Shown one piece after another: positions 1-6,847 of a DNA stretch of 33,705 bases. How positions within the stretch are numbered: position 1 is the first letter of the stretch; the number at the start of each line of letters is the position of its first letter. The notes under the pieces were generated by a model. That model had not been told where the DNA came from. It made no database searches and worked only from the letters and a program-made list of their open reading frames with translations. The stretch is from an uncultured Selenomonas sp. (GTDB lineage: Bacteria > Bacillota > Negativicutes > Selenomonadales > Selenomonadaceae): contig USAK01000019.1 of the NCBI GenBank assembly GCA_900552565.1, positions 1 to 33,705 on the forward strand. The letters run 5' to 3'. The position numbers and the translations under genes are program-made.

Positions 1-11
1 CCCGCCTTCAT

Positions 12-30
12 CCCCCACCTAAGAGGTGGA
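12..30. other. Short perfect hairpin at window edge, possibly end of an IS200/IS605-type element
   Basis: CCACCT (15-20) and AGGTGG (24-29) form a perfect stem with a 3-nt loop, just past the stop codon of ymdB. Read on the minus strand, the context (CCACCTCTTAGGTGGGGG followed by ATGAAGGCGGG) resembles the hairpin-containing ends of IS200/IS605-family elements as I remember them. Only the first 49 bases lie outside the gene, so no transposase is visible. The element identity is an inference; the hairpin is seen. Confidence 0.3.
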
Positions 31-49
31 GGACTTCTGGCGGATTAGG

Positions 50-835
50 TTAAAAATCTTCTTCGTTCAGCAGCAGGCGTTCAATGCCGCAGGTTTTGTT
101 GGCTGCATTGTCGATTTCGACAATCAGAGCCGAGTAAATACAGGGGCCTTCCGCTACATCAAAACGCACGGGCATCGCCGTCGTGAATTTTCTCAGGATG
201 AGTTCCGTCTTGACACCGAGCACCGAATCGCGCGGGCCGACCATGCCGAGGTCGGTGATGTAAGCCGTTCCCTGCGGCAGAATGCGTTCATCGGCCGTCT
301 GCACATGCGTGTGCGTGCCGACGACGCCATTGACGCGTCCATCGAGGTACCAGCCCATCGCAATTTTTTCCGAAGTTGTCTCCGCATGAAAGTCGAGGAA
401 GATGATGTCGCATTCCTCCTTCATCTCATGCAGCAGGTCCTCGACTTTCTGGAACGGGCAGTCAAGCGGCGGCATGAACGCGCGTCCCGAAAGATTCATG
501 ACCCCGATGTTCTTGGCCTTGAACGGATACGAGCACCAGCCCCTGCCCGGCGTTCCCTCAGGATAATTGGCCGGACGAATGAGAAAAGGCTCCCTGTCGA
601 TGAATTCGAGCACATCCTTCTTATCCCAGACATGATTGCCCGACGTGACGATATCCGCGCCGCCGCGGTAAAGCTCATCGAGGGATTTGCGCGTAAAGCC
701 CTTGCCCCCTGCAGAGTTCTCGCCATTGACGATGACCACGTCAATGCCTTTTTCCTCACGAAGTTTCGGTGTGATTTTACGAAATGCCCTGCGGCCCGCG
801 TGGCCGATGACATCTCCTACCAGCATGATTTTCAA
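50..835 (-). CDS. ymdB: YmdB/TIGR00282-family metallophosphoesterase (cyclic nucleotide phosphodiesterase)
   Basis: 261-aa calcineurin-like metallophosphoesterase of the YmdB family. The Bacillus member hydrolyses 2',3'-cyclic nucleotides and influences RNase Y-linked RNA turnover and cell-fate decisions. Metal-binding motifs are visible in order: GDVIG near the N-terminus, NGENSAGG, TSGNHVWD, DFHAETTSEK and GTHTHVQTAD. Length matches the family (about 260-265). The chosen start is TTG at 835 because GGAGG lies about seven bases upstream; a TTG at 856 has no ribosome binding site. It is the last gene of a minus-strand rny / unknown / ymdB cluster, and that linkage supports a role in RNA metabolism. 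Cytosolic. Function at family level is secure; the exact substrate is inferred. Confidence 0.93.
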   Translation of the reverse strand: MKIMLVGDVIGHAGRRAFRKITPKLREEKGIDVVIVNGENSAGGKGFTRKSLDELYRGGADIVTSGNHVWDKKDVLEFIDREPFLIRPANYPEGTPGRGWCSYPFKAKNIGVMNLSGRAFMPPLDCPFQKVEDLLHEMKEECDIIFLDFHAETTSEKIAMGWYLDGRVNGVVGTHTHVQTADERILPQGTAYITDLGMVGPRDSVLGVKTELILRKFTTAMPVRFDVAEGPCIYSALIVEIDNAANKTCGIERLLLNEEDF

Positions 836-883
836 GATACATCCTCCATCCCACAAAATCTGTTCCGCTGCAGTTCAGCGATT

Positions 884-1426
884 TCAGCGGTTATAAACAA
901 CGACGCGGTCGCCCTCACGCAGTCCGACCATATGCATGCGGAAATGCAGTTCCCTGGCCTGACCGAGCATCTGGTCAAGGAGCTCACTCTGCACCGAGGC
1001 AAAATCCTGTTCCAAGGATTTCAGCGAGTGGCTGTCAACGAGCAGGGCCTTGCCGAAGTGCTCCGTGAAAAGGCGCGCCAAAAGCGTGAGTTCCCCGCGG
1101 TCGAGTGAACGGATATCGCGGTCCACGTGGAACATGACCGTCCTGTTCTCCGCGACAATCTCTTCGCCGCGGACCGCCAGATAAACATGGCTGCCGTCCG
1201 TAAGTGCATGATACGTCTCAACACTCTCCGACAAGAGCTTCGTGAAGGCATTGAGCTCTTTTTCCGGATAACTGCCGCGCACCACAAAATCAAAGGTCAA
1301 GGCGGTCTTTTTCGGGTCGTATGTGACAGAGCTGATTTCCGGATAGCAGACGAGCAGTGCCGCTAAGAACTGGATGCCGGCTTTTTCCTCTGCCTTGCTC
1401 CTTGACTGCGATTTGAATCCAAACAT
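884..1426 (-). CDS. Conserved hypothetical protein between rny and ymdB
   Basis: 180-aa soluble protein with no signal peptide or membrane segment. The first residues are basic and polar (FGFKSQSRSKAEEK), followed by a mixed alpha/beta composition and an acidic middle; it ends in GLREGDRVVVYNR. I recognise no catalytic motif. The start is ATG at 1426 with AAGAGGG upstream. It lies between ribonuclease Y (66-nt gap holding a hairpin) and ymdB (48-nt gap to the TTG start), all on the minus strand, so it is probably co-transcribed and may relate to RNA decay or to the same regulatory axis. This is guilt by association only. Confidence 0.8.
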   Translation of the reverse strand: MFGFKSQSRSKAEEKAGIQFLAALLVCYPEISSVTYDPKKTALTFDFVVRGSYPEKELNAFTKLLSESVETYHALTDGSHVYLAVRGEEIVAENRTVMFHVDRDIRSLDRGELTLLARLFTEHFGKALLVDSHSLKSLEQDFASVQSELLDQMLGQARELHFRMHMVGLREGDRVVVYNR

Positions 1427-1440
1427 GATATTTCCCTCTT

Positions 1441-1478
1441 AAAAGACTGAGGGTCCGGGACAAGGCCCGCACCCTCAG
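1441..1478 (-). terminator. Hairpin between rny and the next gene, terminator or processing site
   Basis: CTGAGGGT and ACCCTCAG (1447-1478) form an 8-bp perfect outer stem with further CGGG/CCCG pairing inside. On the minus strand it is followed by TCTTTT. It sits 15 nt past the rny stop and just before the next gene, so it may partly terminate transcription or stabilise the upstream mRNA rather than fully end the operon. Confidence 0.6.
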
Positions 1479-1492
1479 TACAGCAGATTTCT

Positions 1493-3037
1493 TTATTTCG
1501 CATAATCGACGACGCGCGTCTCACGAATGACCGTAGCCTTAATCTGGCCAGGATATTCGAGCTCGTCTTCGATTTTCTTGACAATGTTATGAGCGAGTGC
1601 TGCGGCCTCAGCGTCATCCACCTTATCCGGCTTAACCATGACGCGGATTTCGCGGCCTGCCTGAATGGCAAAGCAGCGCTCGACGCCATCGAAGGACTCA
1701 GCAATCTCTTCGAGGCTCTTGAGGCGCTTGAGATAGGACTCAAGGCTTTCGCGGCGTGCGCCCGGTCTTGCGGCCGAGACAGCATCCGCTGCTGCGACGA
1801 GAACGGATTCGACGCTCGTCGCTTCAACATCTCCATGGTGCGAAAGGATGGCATTAATGACATCCTTCGATTCATGATACTTGCGGGCAATGTCAGCACC
1901 AATCGTCGTATGCGAACCTTCAACCTCGTGGTCGATGGCCTTGCCGATATCATGGAGCAGACCGCCGCGCTTCGCCAGCATGACATCGCAGCCAAGTTCT
2001 GCTGCCATGACACCAGCAAGGTGCGAAACTTCGATGGAATGATTGAGCACGTTCTGGCCGTAGCTCGTGCGATAGCGCAGGCGGCCGAGCAGACGGATGA
2101 GCTCCGGGTGAAGACCATGCACGCCCGTTTCAAACGTGGCCTGTTCACCGGCTTCCTTGATGCGCTGGTCGACTTCGCGCTTGGCTTTTTCGACCATCTC
2201 CTCAATGCGGGCCGGATGGATGCGGCCATCCTGAATGAGCTTCTCGAGTGCGATGCGGGCAATCTCGCGGCGGACCGGGTCAAAGCCCGACAGGATGACG
2301 GCCTCAGGCGTATCATCGATGATGAGGTCGATACCCGTCAGCGTTTCGAGCGTGCGGATATTGCGTCCCTCGCGGCCGATGATGCGGCCTTTCATCTCAT
2401 CGTTCGGCAGTGCCACGACGGAAACCGTCGTTTCAGCGACATGATCAGCCGCGCAGCGCTGGATGGCCGTCGACAGGATTTCACGTGCCTTCTTGTCGGC
2501 TTCATCCTTCGTCTGCTGCACGTACTCTTTGATTTTCATGGCTTTTTCGTGCTTGAGTTCTTCCTCAGCCTCTGCCATGAGCATCGTGCGGGCATCTTCT
2601 GCCGTCAAACCCGAAATGCGTTCGAGCTCTGCCTTCTGCTGCTCGTGCATCTCATTGATGGCTGCCTGACTCTTGTCAAGGCGGACTTCCTTGCGCGTCA
2701 GCGCTTCCTCACGTTTCTCGATGGAATCGAGCTTGCGATCGAGATTTTCTTCCTTCTGGACGACACGGCGTTCCTGACGCTGGAGTTCCGAGCGACGGTC
2801 TTTCGTCTCACGGTCGAGCTCCTGACGCAGGCGATGGATATCTTCCTTCGCTTCGAGCAAGGCTTCTTTCTTCTTCGTCTCGCCGCGTTTGGCTGCATCA
2901 TCTACAATTCGTTTTGCTTCAGCTTCCGCCGAGCCGATCTGGGACTCTGCCGTGCGTTTGCGCATGACATAGCCGCCGCCAGCGCCGACGATTACTGCTA
3001 CTATTACCGCTAATATTATTGTAACGATAATATTCAC
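1493..3037 (-). CDS. rny: Ribonuclease Y
   Basis: 514-aa membrane-anchored endoribonuclease that starts mRNA decay in Firmicutes. Domains in order: N-terminal membrane helix (about residues 3-24), a long charged coiled coil (about 30-195), a KH RNA-binding domain with [10 protein letters not shown] (217-226), and an HD metal-dependent phosphohydrolase domain with HDIGK at 362-366. Length matches the family (about 520). The only in-frame start is GTG at 3037, because a TGA lies 24 nt upstream. However, the Shine-Dalgarno-like run GGGGG touches the GTG directly, so initiation spacing is odd. It heads a cluster with the unknown 180-aa gene and ymdB. Confidence 0.97.
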   Translation of the reverse strand: MNIIVTIILAVIVAVIVGAGGGYVMRKRTAESQIGSAEAEAKRIVDDAAKRGETKKKEALLEAKEDIHRLRQELDRETKDRRSELQRQERRVVQKEENLDRKLDSIEKREEALTRKEVRLDKSQAAINEMHEQQKAELERISGLTAEDARTMLMAEAEEELKHEKAMKIKEYVQQTKDEADKKAREILSTAIQRCAADHVAETTVSVVALPNDEMKGRIIGREGRNIRTLETLTGIDLIIDDTPEAVILSGFDPVRREIARIALEKLIQDGRIHPARIEEMVEKAKREVDQRIKEAGEQATFETGVHGLHPELIRLLGRLRYRTSYGQNVLNHSIEVSHLAGVMAAELGCDVMLAKRGGLLHDIGKAIDHEVEGSHTTIGADIARKYHESKDVINAILSHHGDVEATSVESVLVAAADAVSAARPGARRESLESYLKRLKSLEEIAESFDGVERCFAIQAGREIRVMVKPDKVDDAEAAALAHNIVKKIEDELEYPGQIKATVIRETRVVDYAK

Positions 3038-3179
3038 CCCCCTTTTCTTTTTTTGCTTTCATGCATAATTTATATCGGTAGTTTTGACATAACTATACCT
3101 TTCTATTCTACTGGTTTTCCCCTTTAGTGTCAAGAAATCACAGACCTTTCCCGAGATAGCCAGATAAAAGATTTTTCGC

Positions 3180-3185
3180 TATAAT
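3180..3185 (+). promoter_or_regulatory. -10 box ahead of the zinc-ribbon gene
   Basis: TATAAT at 3180-3185, about 58 nt before the ATG at 3244. The -35 position (TAGCCA-like) is poor. A small CCTCT/AGAGG hairpin follows in the leader. Confidence 0.45.
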
Positions 3186-3243
3186 AGAGTCTGTCAGAGT
3201 CCTCTGAAAAAGAGGCTGAAAATCATCGAAAAGAGGGATTCCC

Positions 3244-3564
3244 ATGTTCAAATGTTCGGTCTGCGGACGTGAGCTCAACGAGAAAGAAGCACTGGTCCAT
3301 GAAGGCAAGAATGGCCAGAAAGAAGTCATCTGCCCAGACTGCTTCGAAAAAATCGTCGGTGTCGATTACGAGACGTTCCGCTACCGCCGTGAAAATGCCA
3401 AGCAGACATTCTTTGCCGTGCTCTTCTGCCTTGGTGCGACCATCTATGCTTTTTTCGAAAAAGGCTGGCCTTACGCTGTGCTCGGCCTCGTACTGACCCT
3501 GCTCGTCTACTTCTTCTCCAGCCGGACGGGAAAGCCCAAGACCAAAAAGAAAACACAGGCATAA
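3244..3564 (+). CDS. Small zinc-ribbon membrane protein, function unknown
   Basis: 106-aa protein. The N-terminal half has two CxxC pairs (CSVC at 4-7 and CPDC about 25 residues later), the usual layout of a zinc ribbon. The C-terminal half has two hydrophobic segments (roughly residues 55-72 and 75-92, including FFAVLFCLGATIYAFF and YAVLGLVLTLLVYFF) and a basic tail (KPKTKKKTQA). This predicts a small inner-membrane protein with a cytoplasmic metal-binding head. The start ATG has AGAGGG upstream. It is monocistronic, ending in a strong terminator shared with the convergent CBS gene. No specific function can be assigned. Confidence 0.85.
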   Translation: MFKCSVCGRELNEKEALVHEGKNGQKEVICPDCFEKIVGVDYETFRYRRENAKQTFFAVLFCLGATIYAFFEKGWPYAVLGLVLTLLVYFFSSRTGKPKTKKKTQA

Positions 3565-3596
3565 AAAAATCGGCCTCACGCTGGGCCGATTTTTTT
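3563..3596. terminator. Bidirectional intrinsic terminator
   Basis: Perfect 13-bp stem: AAAAAAATCGGCC (3563-3575) pairs with GGCCGATTTTTTT (3584-3596) around an 8-nt loop. It has U-tracts in both directions and serves both the zinc-ribbon gene and the convergent CBS gene. Confidence 0.93.
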
Positions 3597-3619
3597 ATTG
3601 CCGAGTCGAGAAATCTGAT

Positions 3620-4069
3620 TCACGAAAGCATCATCTTGACAATGTCACGGCGGCTGACAATACCGAGCAGATGTTTTTCTCCGTCGAGCACCGGCACGCG
3701 CTTGACATGTTTATCATACATGATTTTAGCGACCTTGCTGACATCATCGTCTTCATGTACCGCGACGACTTTTTTCGTCATGAGCTGCTCCGCCGAAATC
3801 GCCGCTATCTTGCGGAACGCATCCTGATACTCGCGCAGCCCCGAATAGTAGATGACCGCTCCAAGAATGCAGAGCTCATCCGGCAGTTCCGGCGCAAACT
3901 CCTTGCGCACGAGGTCGCCCTCACTGACAATGCCGCAGACCTTCCCCTCTTCGTCTACGACCGGCAGCCCCGAAATATCGTGGTCAACGATGGTCTGGGC
4001 AATTTCACGGATTGATGCATCTTTCTTGACCGTGATGACATTCTTCGTCATGATATCCTTGACTAGCAT
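3620..4069 (-). CDS. CBS-domain-pair protein
   Basis: 149-aa protein made of two CBS motifs: DIMTKNVITV...GLPVVDEEGKVCGIVSEGDLVR in the first half and QLMTKKVVAVHEDDDVSKVAKIMYDKHVKRVPV...GIVSRRDIVK in the second. Stand-alone CBS pairs (Bateman modules) bind adenosine nucleotides and act as energy or ionic sensors; no effector domain is attached here. ATG at 4069 is chosen over GTG at 4078 because GAGGTG lies six bases before the ATG. Cytosolic. The partner cannot be told from context, since its neighbours are on separate transcripts. Confidence 0.92.
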   Translation of the reverse strand: MLVKDIMTKNVITVKKDASIREIAQTIVDHDISGLPVVDEEGKVCGIVSEGDLVRKEFAPELPDELCILGAVIYYSGLREYQDAFRKIAAISAEQLMTKKVVAVHEDDDVSKVAKIMYDKHVKRVPVLDGEKHLLGIVSRRDIVKMMLS

Positions 4070-4189
4070 ATGAAACACCTCAATTCCAAATATTCATCGA
4101 GAGCATTCCCTCTTTGCTGAAGTATTCGCTATCTTTCGACAACATTCCTGCAAGAAACTCATAAAGCTCTATTTTTTCTATCTATGATG

Positions 4190-4219
4190 TTCAAACAGCA
4201 GTTTACTATATGATATAAT
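4190..4219 (+). promoter_or_regulatory. Promoter candidate ahead of the small ORF
   Basis: TTCAAA at 4190-4195 and a perfect TATAAT at 4214-4219, 18-bp spacing, about 40 nt before the Shine-Dalgarno at 4258. Confidence 0.5.
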
Positions 4220-4257
4220 ACATATGCCGTTGCTTCCCTGCAACTGTACTACACAGC

Positions 4258-4435
4258 AAAGGGGGTGAGACGATTGTCAAAATTCCTAATCTGTAGTACT
4301 GCGACTTCACTTAAGCAGGAATCAGAAAAACATGACGCCCCTGTCAGGTCACTACTCCTGGCAGGGGCGTCATACATTACGGTGAAGCAATTGCACCGAA
4401 TTCCTTATTTCTTATCTGTAGTATACTATCTTTGA
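4258..4435 (+). pseudogene. Possible eroded holin-like small-toxin locus
   Basis: A near-perfect Shine-Dalgarno (AAAGGGGGTGAG, 4258-4269) precedes a TTG at 4274 with ideal spacing. The frame runs 53 codons to TGA at 4433-4435, straight through a strong hairpin. The leader (ggGGTGAGACga), the GC-rich hairpin with CGCCCCTG/CAGGGGCG arms and the ACGGTGAAGC tail resemble the small holin-like type I toxin loci of Firmicutes as I remember them. Those encode about 30-aa hydrophobic peptides ending before the hairpin. Here the predicted peptide (LSKFLICSTATSLKQESEK...) has no good membrane helix and no stop before the hairpin, so it is either a decayed copy or a coincidence. Confidence 0.3.
4326..4373 (-). 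terminator. Intrinsic terminator downstream of the AT-rich M48 gene
   Basis: ATGACGCCCCTG (4332-4343) pairs perfectly with CAGGGGCGTCAT (4362-4373), with CAGG/CCTG pairing inside. The minus-strand U-tract corresponds to AAAAA at 4326-4330. It lies about 120 nt past the M48 stop codon and would end that leftward transcript. Confidence 0.75.
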
Positions 4436-4494
4436 GAAAGAACATCAAGCATAGGTTTTATTTATGCTATTCTCATTCCCATGTAAAAAGATTA

Positions 4495-5607
4495 TTATTT
4501 GTTCTTATTCAAACGGTCTACTAACGTCTGTACATTTTCGTCACCGTCAACACAGGTCATGATAGGCTGTGCTCCCAGCATAACTGTATTTCCATCTGCA
4601 CGGGCTGCCTGCTTGTTGTGCCCATTATGATAGGCTGCGGCAAGATTTCCTTCGACAAAATAAGCACGCTCTGCTGTCGACATGCCGCCCGCCGGTGCCG
4701 GCGTCACAAATTTTTTGCCATTCACGCTAACATTGCCATCTTTGACCGATACATGCTTGCCGCTGTATTCTTCCAGTTTTTTCTCATAACGGTCACGGCG
4801 TGACATGTTATTCGGATGATCTGATGGGTTAATCCAAAGATTTACACCACTCTGCGTGTTATCTCCTAATTTTTCTAAAACGCGTTGCCAAACAGCTGCA
4901 GTAGCGCCAGGATTATAATTTGAATGTATCATATAGTCCCAGGAAAGTGCATCTGCCTCTTTTTCATCACCTTTAGAAGCGTGAACGGATGAATATGCAT
5001 AAGTTGCATTTGCCAGATATTCGGTTAAAGCAGTTCCTCCCAATGCTGCTGAGCCAACCTGCGCCAAAAGGGCCCTATCTATACTACGCAAATATGATTT
5101 TGCTACATGATGAGCCTGACCATGTCCCATTTCATGCCCTAAGACTACTGCCAGTTCATCATCATTGGCCACGAAATCAAAGGCCCCCTTGTTGACATAC
5201 ATGACATGTCCCATGCCACAAGCTGCATTAAAATAATCAAAAGAAGAAACGTAATAGACATACGGTAAATCATATACCGTTTTATCAACCTGCCCAATAG
5301 CCGCTGTCATATTGGCCATAATACCATCCAAACGCTCATTCAGGTAGGGATCATCATAGACTCCAGTTTGTGATTGCGTCCTTTCAAAAATATATTGCTG
5401 ATCATCTGCTGTTTTATCAAGCACATCAAGTTGTTTTTTTACCGTATCACGAGCCTGCGCAATATTAATACCAGCTTGAAGAATATCGCCAATATCAAAC
5501 AGACCTGCTTCTGCTCGCGGTAAATCATAGGCAGCAAATGTACTACCGAAAGCAAAGCAACCTGCCAGCAAAAGTGTTACAGTTTTTCTTGCAACGGATC
5601 TTTTCAT
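4495..5607 (-). CDS. Exported M48-family zinc metallopeptidase (AT-rich paralogue)
   Basis: 370-aa secreted or periplasmic peptidase. It has an N-terminal signal peptide (basic MKRSVARK, hydrophobic core, likely cleavage near residue 34 after AEA). The catalytic motif GHEMGH is at about 157-162 and the third zinc ligand is the Glu in EKEADA near 217, as expected for M48 (BepA/Oma1-like) enzymes. The C-terminal ~85 residues (VNGKKFVTPAPAGG..., GNLAAAYHNG...) are shared with the paralogue at 6848-7939 and are not part of the peptidase core. ATG at 5607 is chosen because GGAGG lies ten bases upstream; a GTG nine bases earlier overlaps that site. Codon use is much more AT-rich than in the paralogue, suggesting a different history. 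Likely co-transcribed with the upstream gene (23-nt gap). Probable role in envelope protein quality control; the substrate is unknown. Confidence 0.92.
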   Translation of the reverse strand: MKRSVARKTVTLLLAGCFAFGSTFAAYDLPRAEAGLFDIGDILQAGINIAQARDTVKKQLDVLDKTADDQQYIFERTQSQTGVYDDPYLNERLDGIMANMTAAIGQVDKTVYDLPYVYYVSSFDYFNAACGMGHVMYVNKGAFDFVANDDELAVVLGHEMGHGQAHHVAKSYLRSIDRALLAQVGSAALGGTALTEYLANATYAYSSVHASKGDEKEADALSWDYMIHSNYNPGATAAVWQRVLEKLGDNTQSGVNLWINPSDHPNNMSRRDRYEKKLEEYSGKHVSVKDGNVSVNGKKFVTPAPAGGMSTAERAYFVEGNLAAAYHNGHNKQAARADGNTVMLGAQPIMTCVDGDENVQTLVDRLNKNK

Positions 5608-5630
5608 ATCCCCCACACCTCCTTAAGTTA

Positions 5631-6065
5631 TTACTCTTCATACAGCGTATAATTGCGTACCCAGCCGCCATCAAGAGGCGACTGCTCACGATGCGTTTTA
5701 TCCCCGTCCTGTGAGACTGTTATCCAATAGCTTCCATCAATTGGCAAAACTGCTTTATAATTTCCATCTTCATCCGTATAAGCCGTAACAACGCCTTTCG
5801 TTCCGCCATACGCTTCAAAAGTCAGCTTGACCCATTGCATTGGATTGTCATAACGATCAGTCACTTTACCGGTAATATAATCATGGTGCATGGTCATATT
5901 AAGTACAGCACCAACAACAATCAAGATGAGTCCGCCTTTTACTGTAGAATACAGTAAGCCTAATGGACCAAACAGCAGAGTCAGTATCCGTGCAATCCCT
6001 ACGCTTTTTGGTGACTTAGCAATGATGATTTGCGGCTGAACAGATTGTGATTGTTTCTCCTGCAT
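5631..6065 (-). CDS. Membrane protein with carboxypeptidase-regulatory-like beta domain
   Basis: 144-aa protein. A polar N-terminus (about 20 residues) is followed by a hydrophobic region (about 25-57, ILTLLFGPLGLLYS... and LILIVVGAVLN). Then comes a beta-rich domain (about 62-140) with the ITGKVTDRYDNPMQWVKL / YTDEDGNYKAVLP pattern typical of carboxypeptidase-regulatory-like (CarboxypepD_reg) folds. It ends in NYTLYEE. The start ATG has CAGGA nine bases upstream. It is the first gene of the leftward pair with the M48 peptidase and is probably anchored with the beta domain outside the cytoplasm. A binding or scaffold role for the peptidase is inferred from the operon. AT-rich like its partner. 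Confidence 0.8.
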   Translation of the reverse strand: MQEKQSQSVQPQIIIAKSPKSVGIARILTLLFGPLGLLYSTVKGGLILIVVGAVLNMTMHHDYITGKVTDRYDNPMQWVKLTFEAYGGTKGVVTAYTDEDGNYKAVLPIDGSYWITVSQDGDKTHREQSPLDGGWVRNYTLYEE

Positions 6066-6380
6066 CGTTTTTTCCTGATTTTCCCTGATGAGTCCCCCTT
6101 AATGACTACATGTTGATATTGTTTTATATCACTCTTATGATACAACTAAAGTTTAATCATGTAAATAACTGTAGTTGTACTATTCTAAAAAAATATCATC
6201 ATTCACAAATAAACACATCAAATTTTCAGCAAATCGTAGTATCATAAAATAAAAAGGATAAATTTTCAGTATTTTAGCGTAACTAAAGTATGCCTTTCTG
6301 GATATCTATCGTTTCTTTTAATAGAAATAAATGTTCGGTATTATACTATTAAATGAAAGAGGTGTTAGAGGTATACTGCT
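6066..6380. promoter_or_regulatory. AT-rich divergent control region with repeated AACTNNAGTT palindromes
   Basis: 315 bp between the leftward M48 pair and the rightward XRE gene. Leftward promoter: -35 TTTACA (minus strand of 6160-6165), 17-bp spacer, -10 TATCAT (minus strand of 6137-6142). Palindromes: AACTAAAGTT (6144-6153) lies inside that spacer; AACTGTAGTT (6167-6176) lies directly upstream of the -35; a near copy AACTAAAGTA (6281-6290) lies toward xre. Rightward -10 candidate TATACT (6342-6347) with a weak -35. The placement suggests repression of the leftward operon, plausibly by the adjacent XRE protein. Confidence 0.6.
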
Positions 6381-6791
6381 ATGATGAACAGAAAAGATAT
6401 GAACCAGATCATCGGCAATCGTGTACGTCAAATACGGGACACCCATCAATATACACGTGAGCAGGTCGCGGAGTGGGCAGATATTTCACCGCAGTTCCTG
6501 TCGGATATCGAGCTCGGCAAAAAGAGCATGACTTCGACAACCATCGTCAAACTTGCCAAGGCGCTGCAGATCAGCACGGACTATCTGCTGCTCGGCAAGT
6601 CAAATCTCGCCAAAGAACCCGCCCGTACCAGAAAGCTGCAGATTCTTGCATCTTCCCTGCCCGACGAAAAGATCCCGATTGCCGAAGACATGATGCGCGT
6701 TTTTCTCAGAGCTGTTGACGTAAAAAGAACAAGCCCTGATACAAAAAAACAGAAAACAGATTCCCCAAAATCACGCAAATCCCAAAAATGA
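6381..6791 (+). CDS. XRE-family helix-turn-helix transcriptional regulator
   Basis: 136-aa protein with an N-terminal HTH_3/XRE domain (about residues 8-66: IGNRVRQIRDTHQYTREQVAEWADISPQFLSDIELGKKSMTS split over the classic helices, then LAKALQISTDYLLLG). The remaining C-terminal part is short and basic (KKQKTDSPKSRKSQK), with no sensor domain. Start ATG ATG; AGAGG is nine bases before the first ATG. It stands between two M48 peptidase genes, divergent from one and 56 nt upstream of the other. It is therefore the natural candidate to control both. The ligand or signal is unknown. Confidence 0.92.
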   Translation: MMNRKDMNQIIGNRVRQIRDTHQYTREQVAEWADISPQFLSDIELGKKSMTSTTIVKLAKALQISTDYLLLGKSNLAKEPARTRKLQILASSLPDEKIPIAEDMMRVFLRAVDVKRTSPDTKKQKTDSPKSRKSQK

Positions 6792-6847
6792 TTTGCAAGA
6801 ACTCATAAGGAAAGTCTCATTGTCTTGACAAGAAAGAAGGATGCTCT

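Larger units (their letters stand above)
4079..4494. other. AT-rich intergenic region with a promoter, possible toxin remnant and a terminator
   Basis: 416 bp without a clear gene. It contains a plus-strand promoter candidate (TTCAAA 4190-4195, TATAAT 4214-4219), a strong Shine-Dalgarno followed by a short open frame (4258-4435), and a long GC-rich hairpin (4332-4373) with a minus-strand U-tract. The 4374-4494 stretch shows nothing else. Confidence 0.6.

Noticed and set aside
26..1108. Long plus-strand open frame of 360 codons opposite ymdB
   Set aside because: It is the antisense shadow of ymdB and the 180-aa gene, with low-complexity Arg/Asp-rich translation and no ribosome binding site; both minus-strand genes have family motifs or proper starts.
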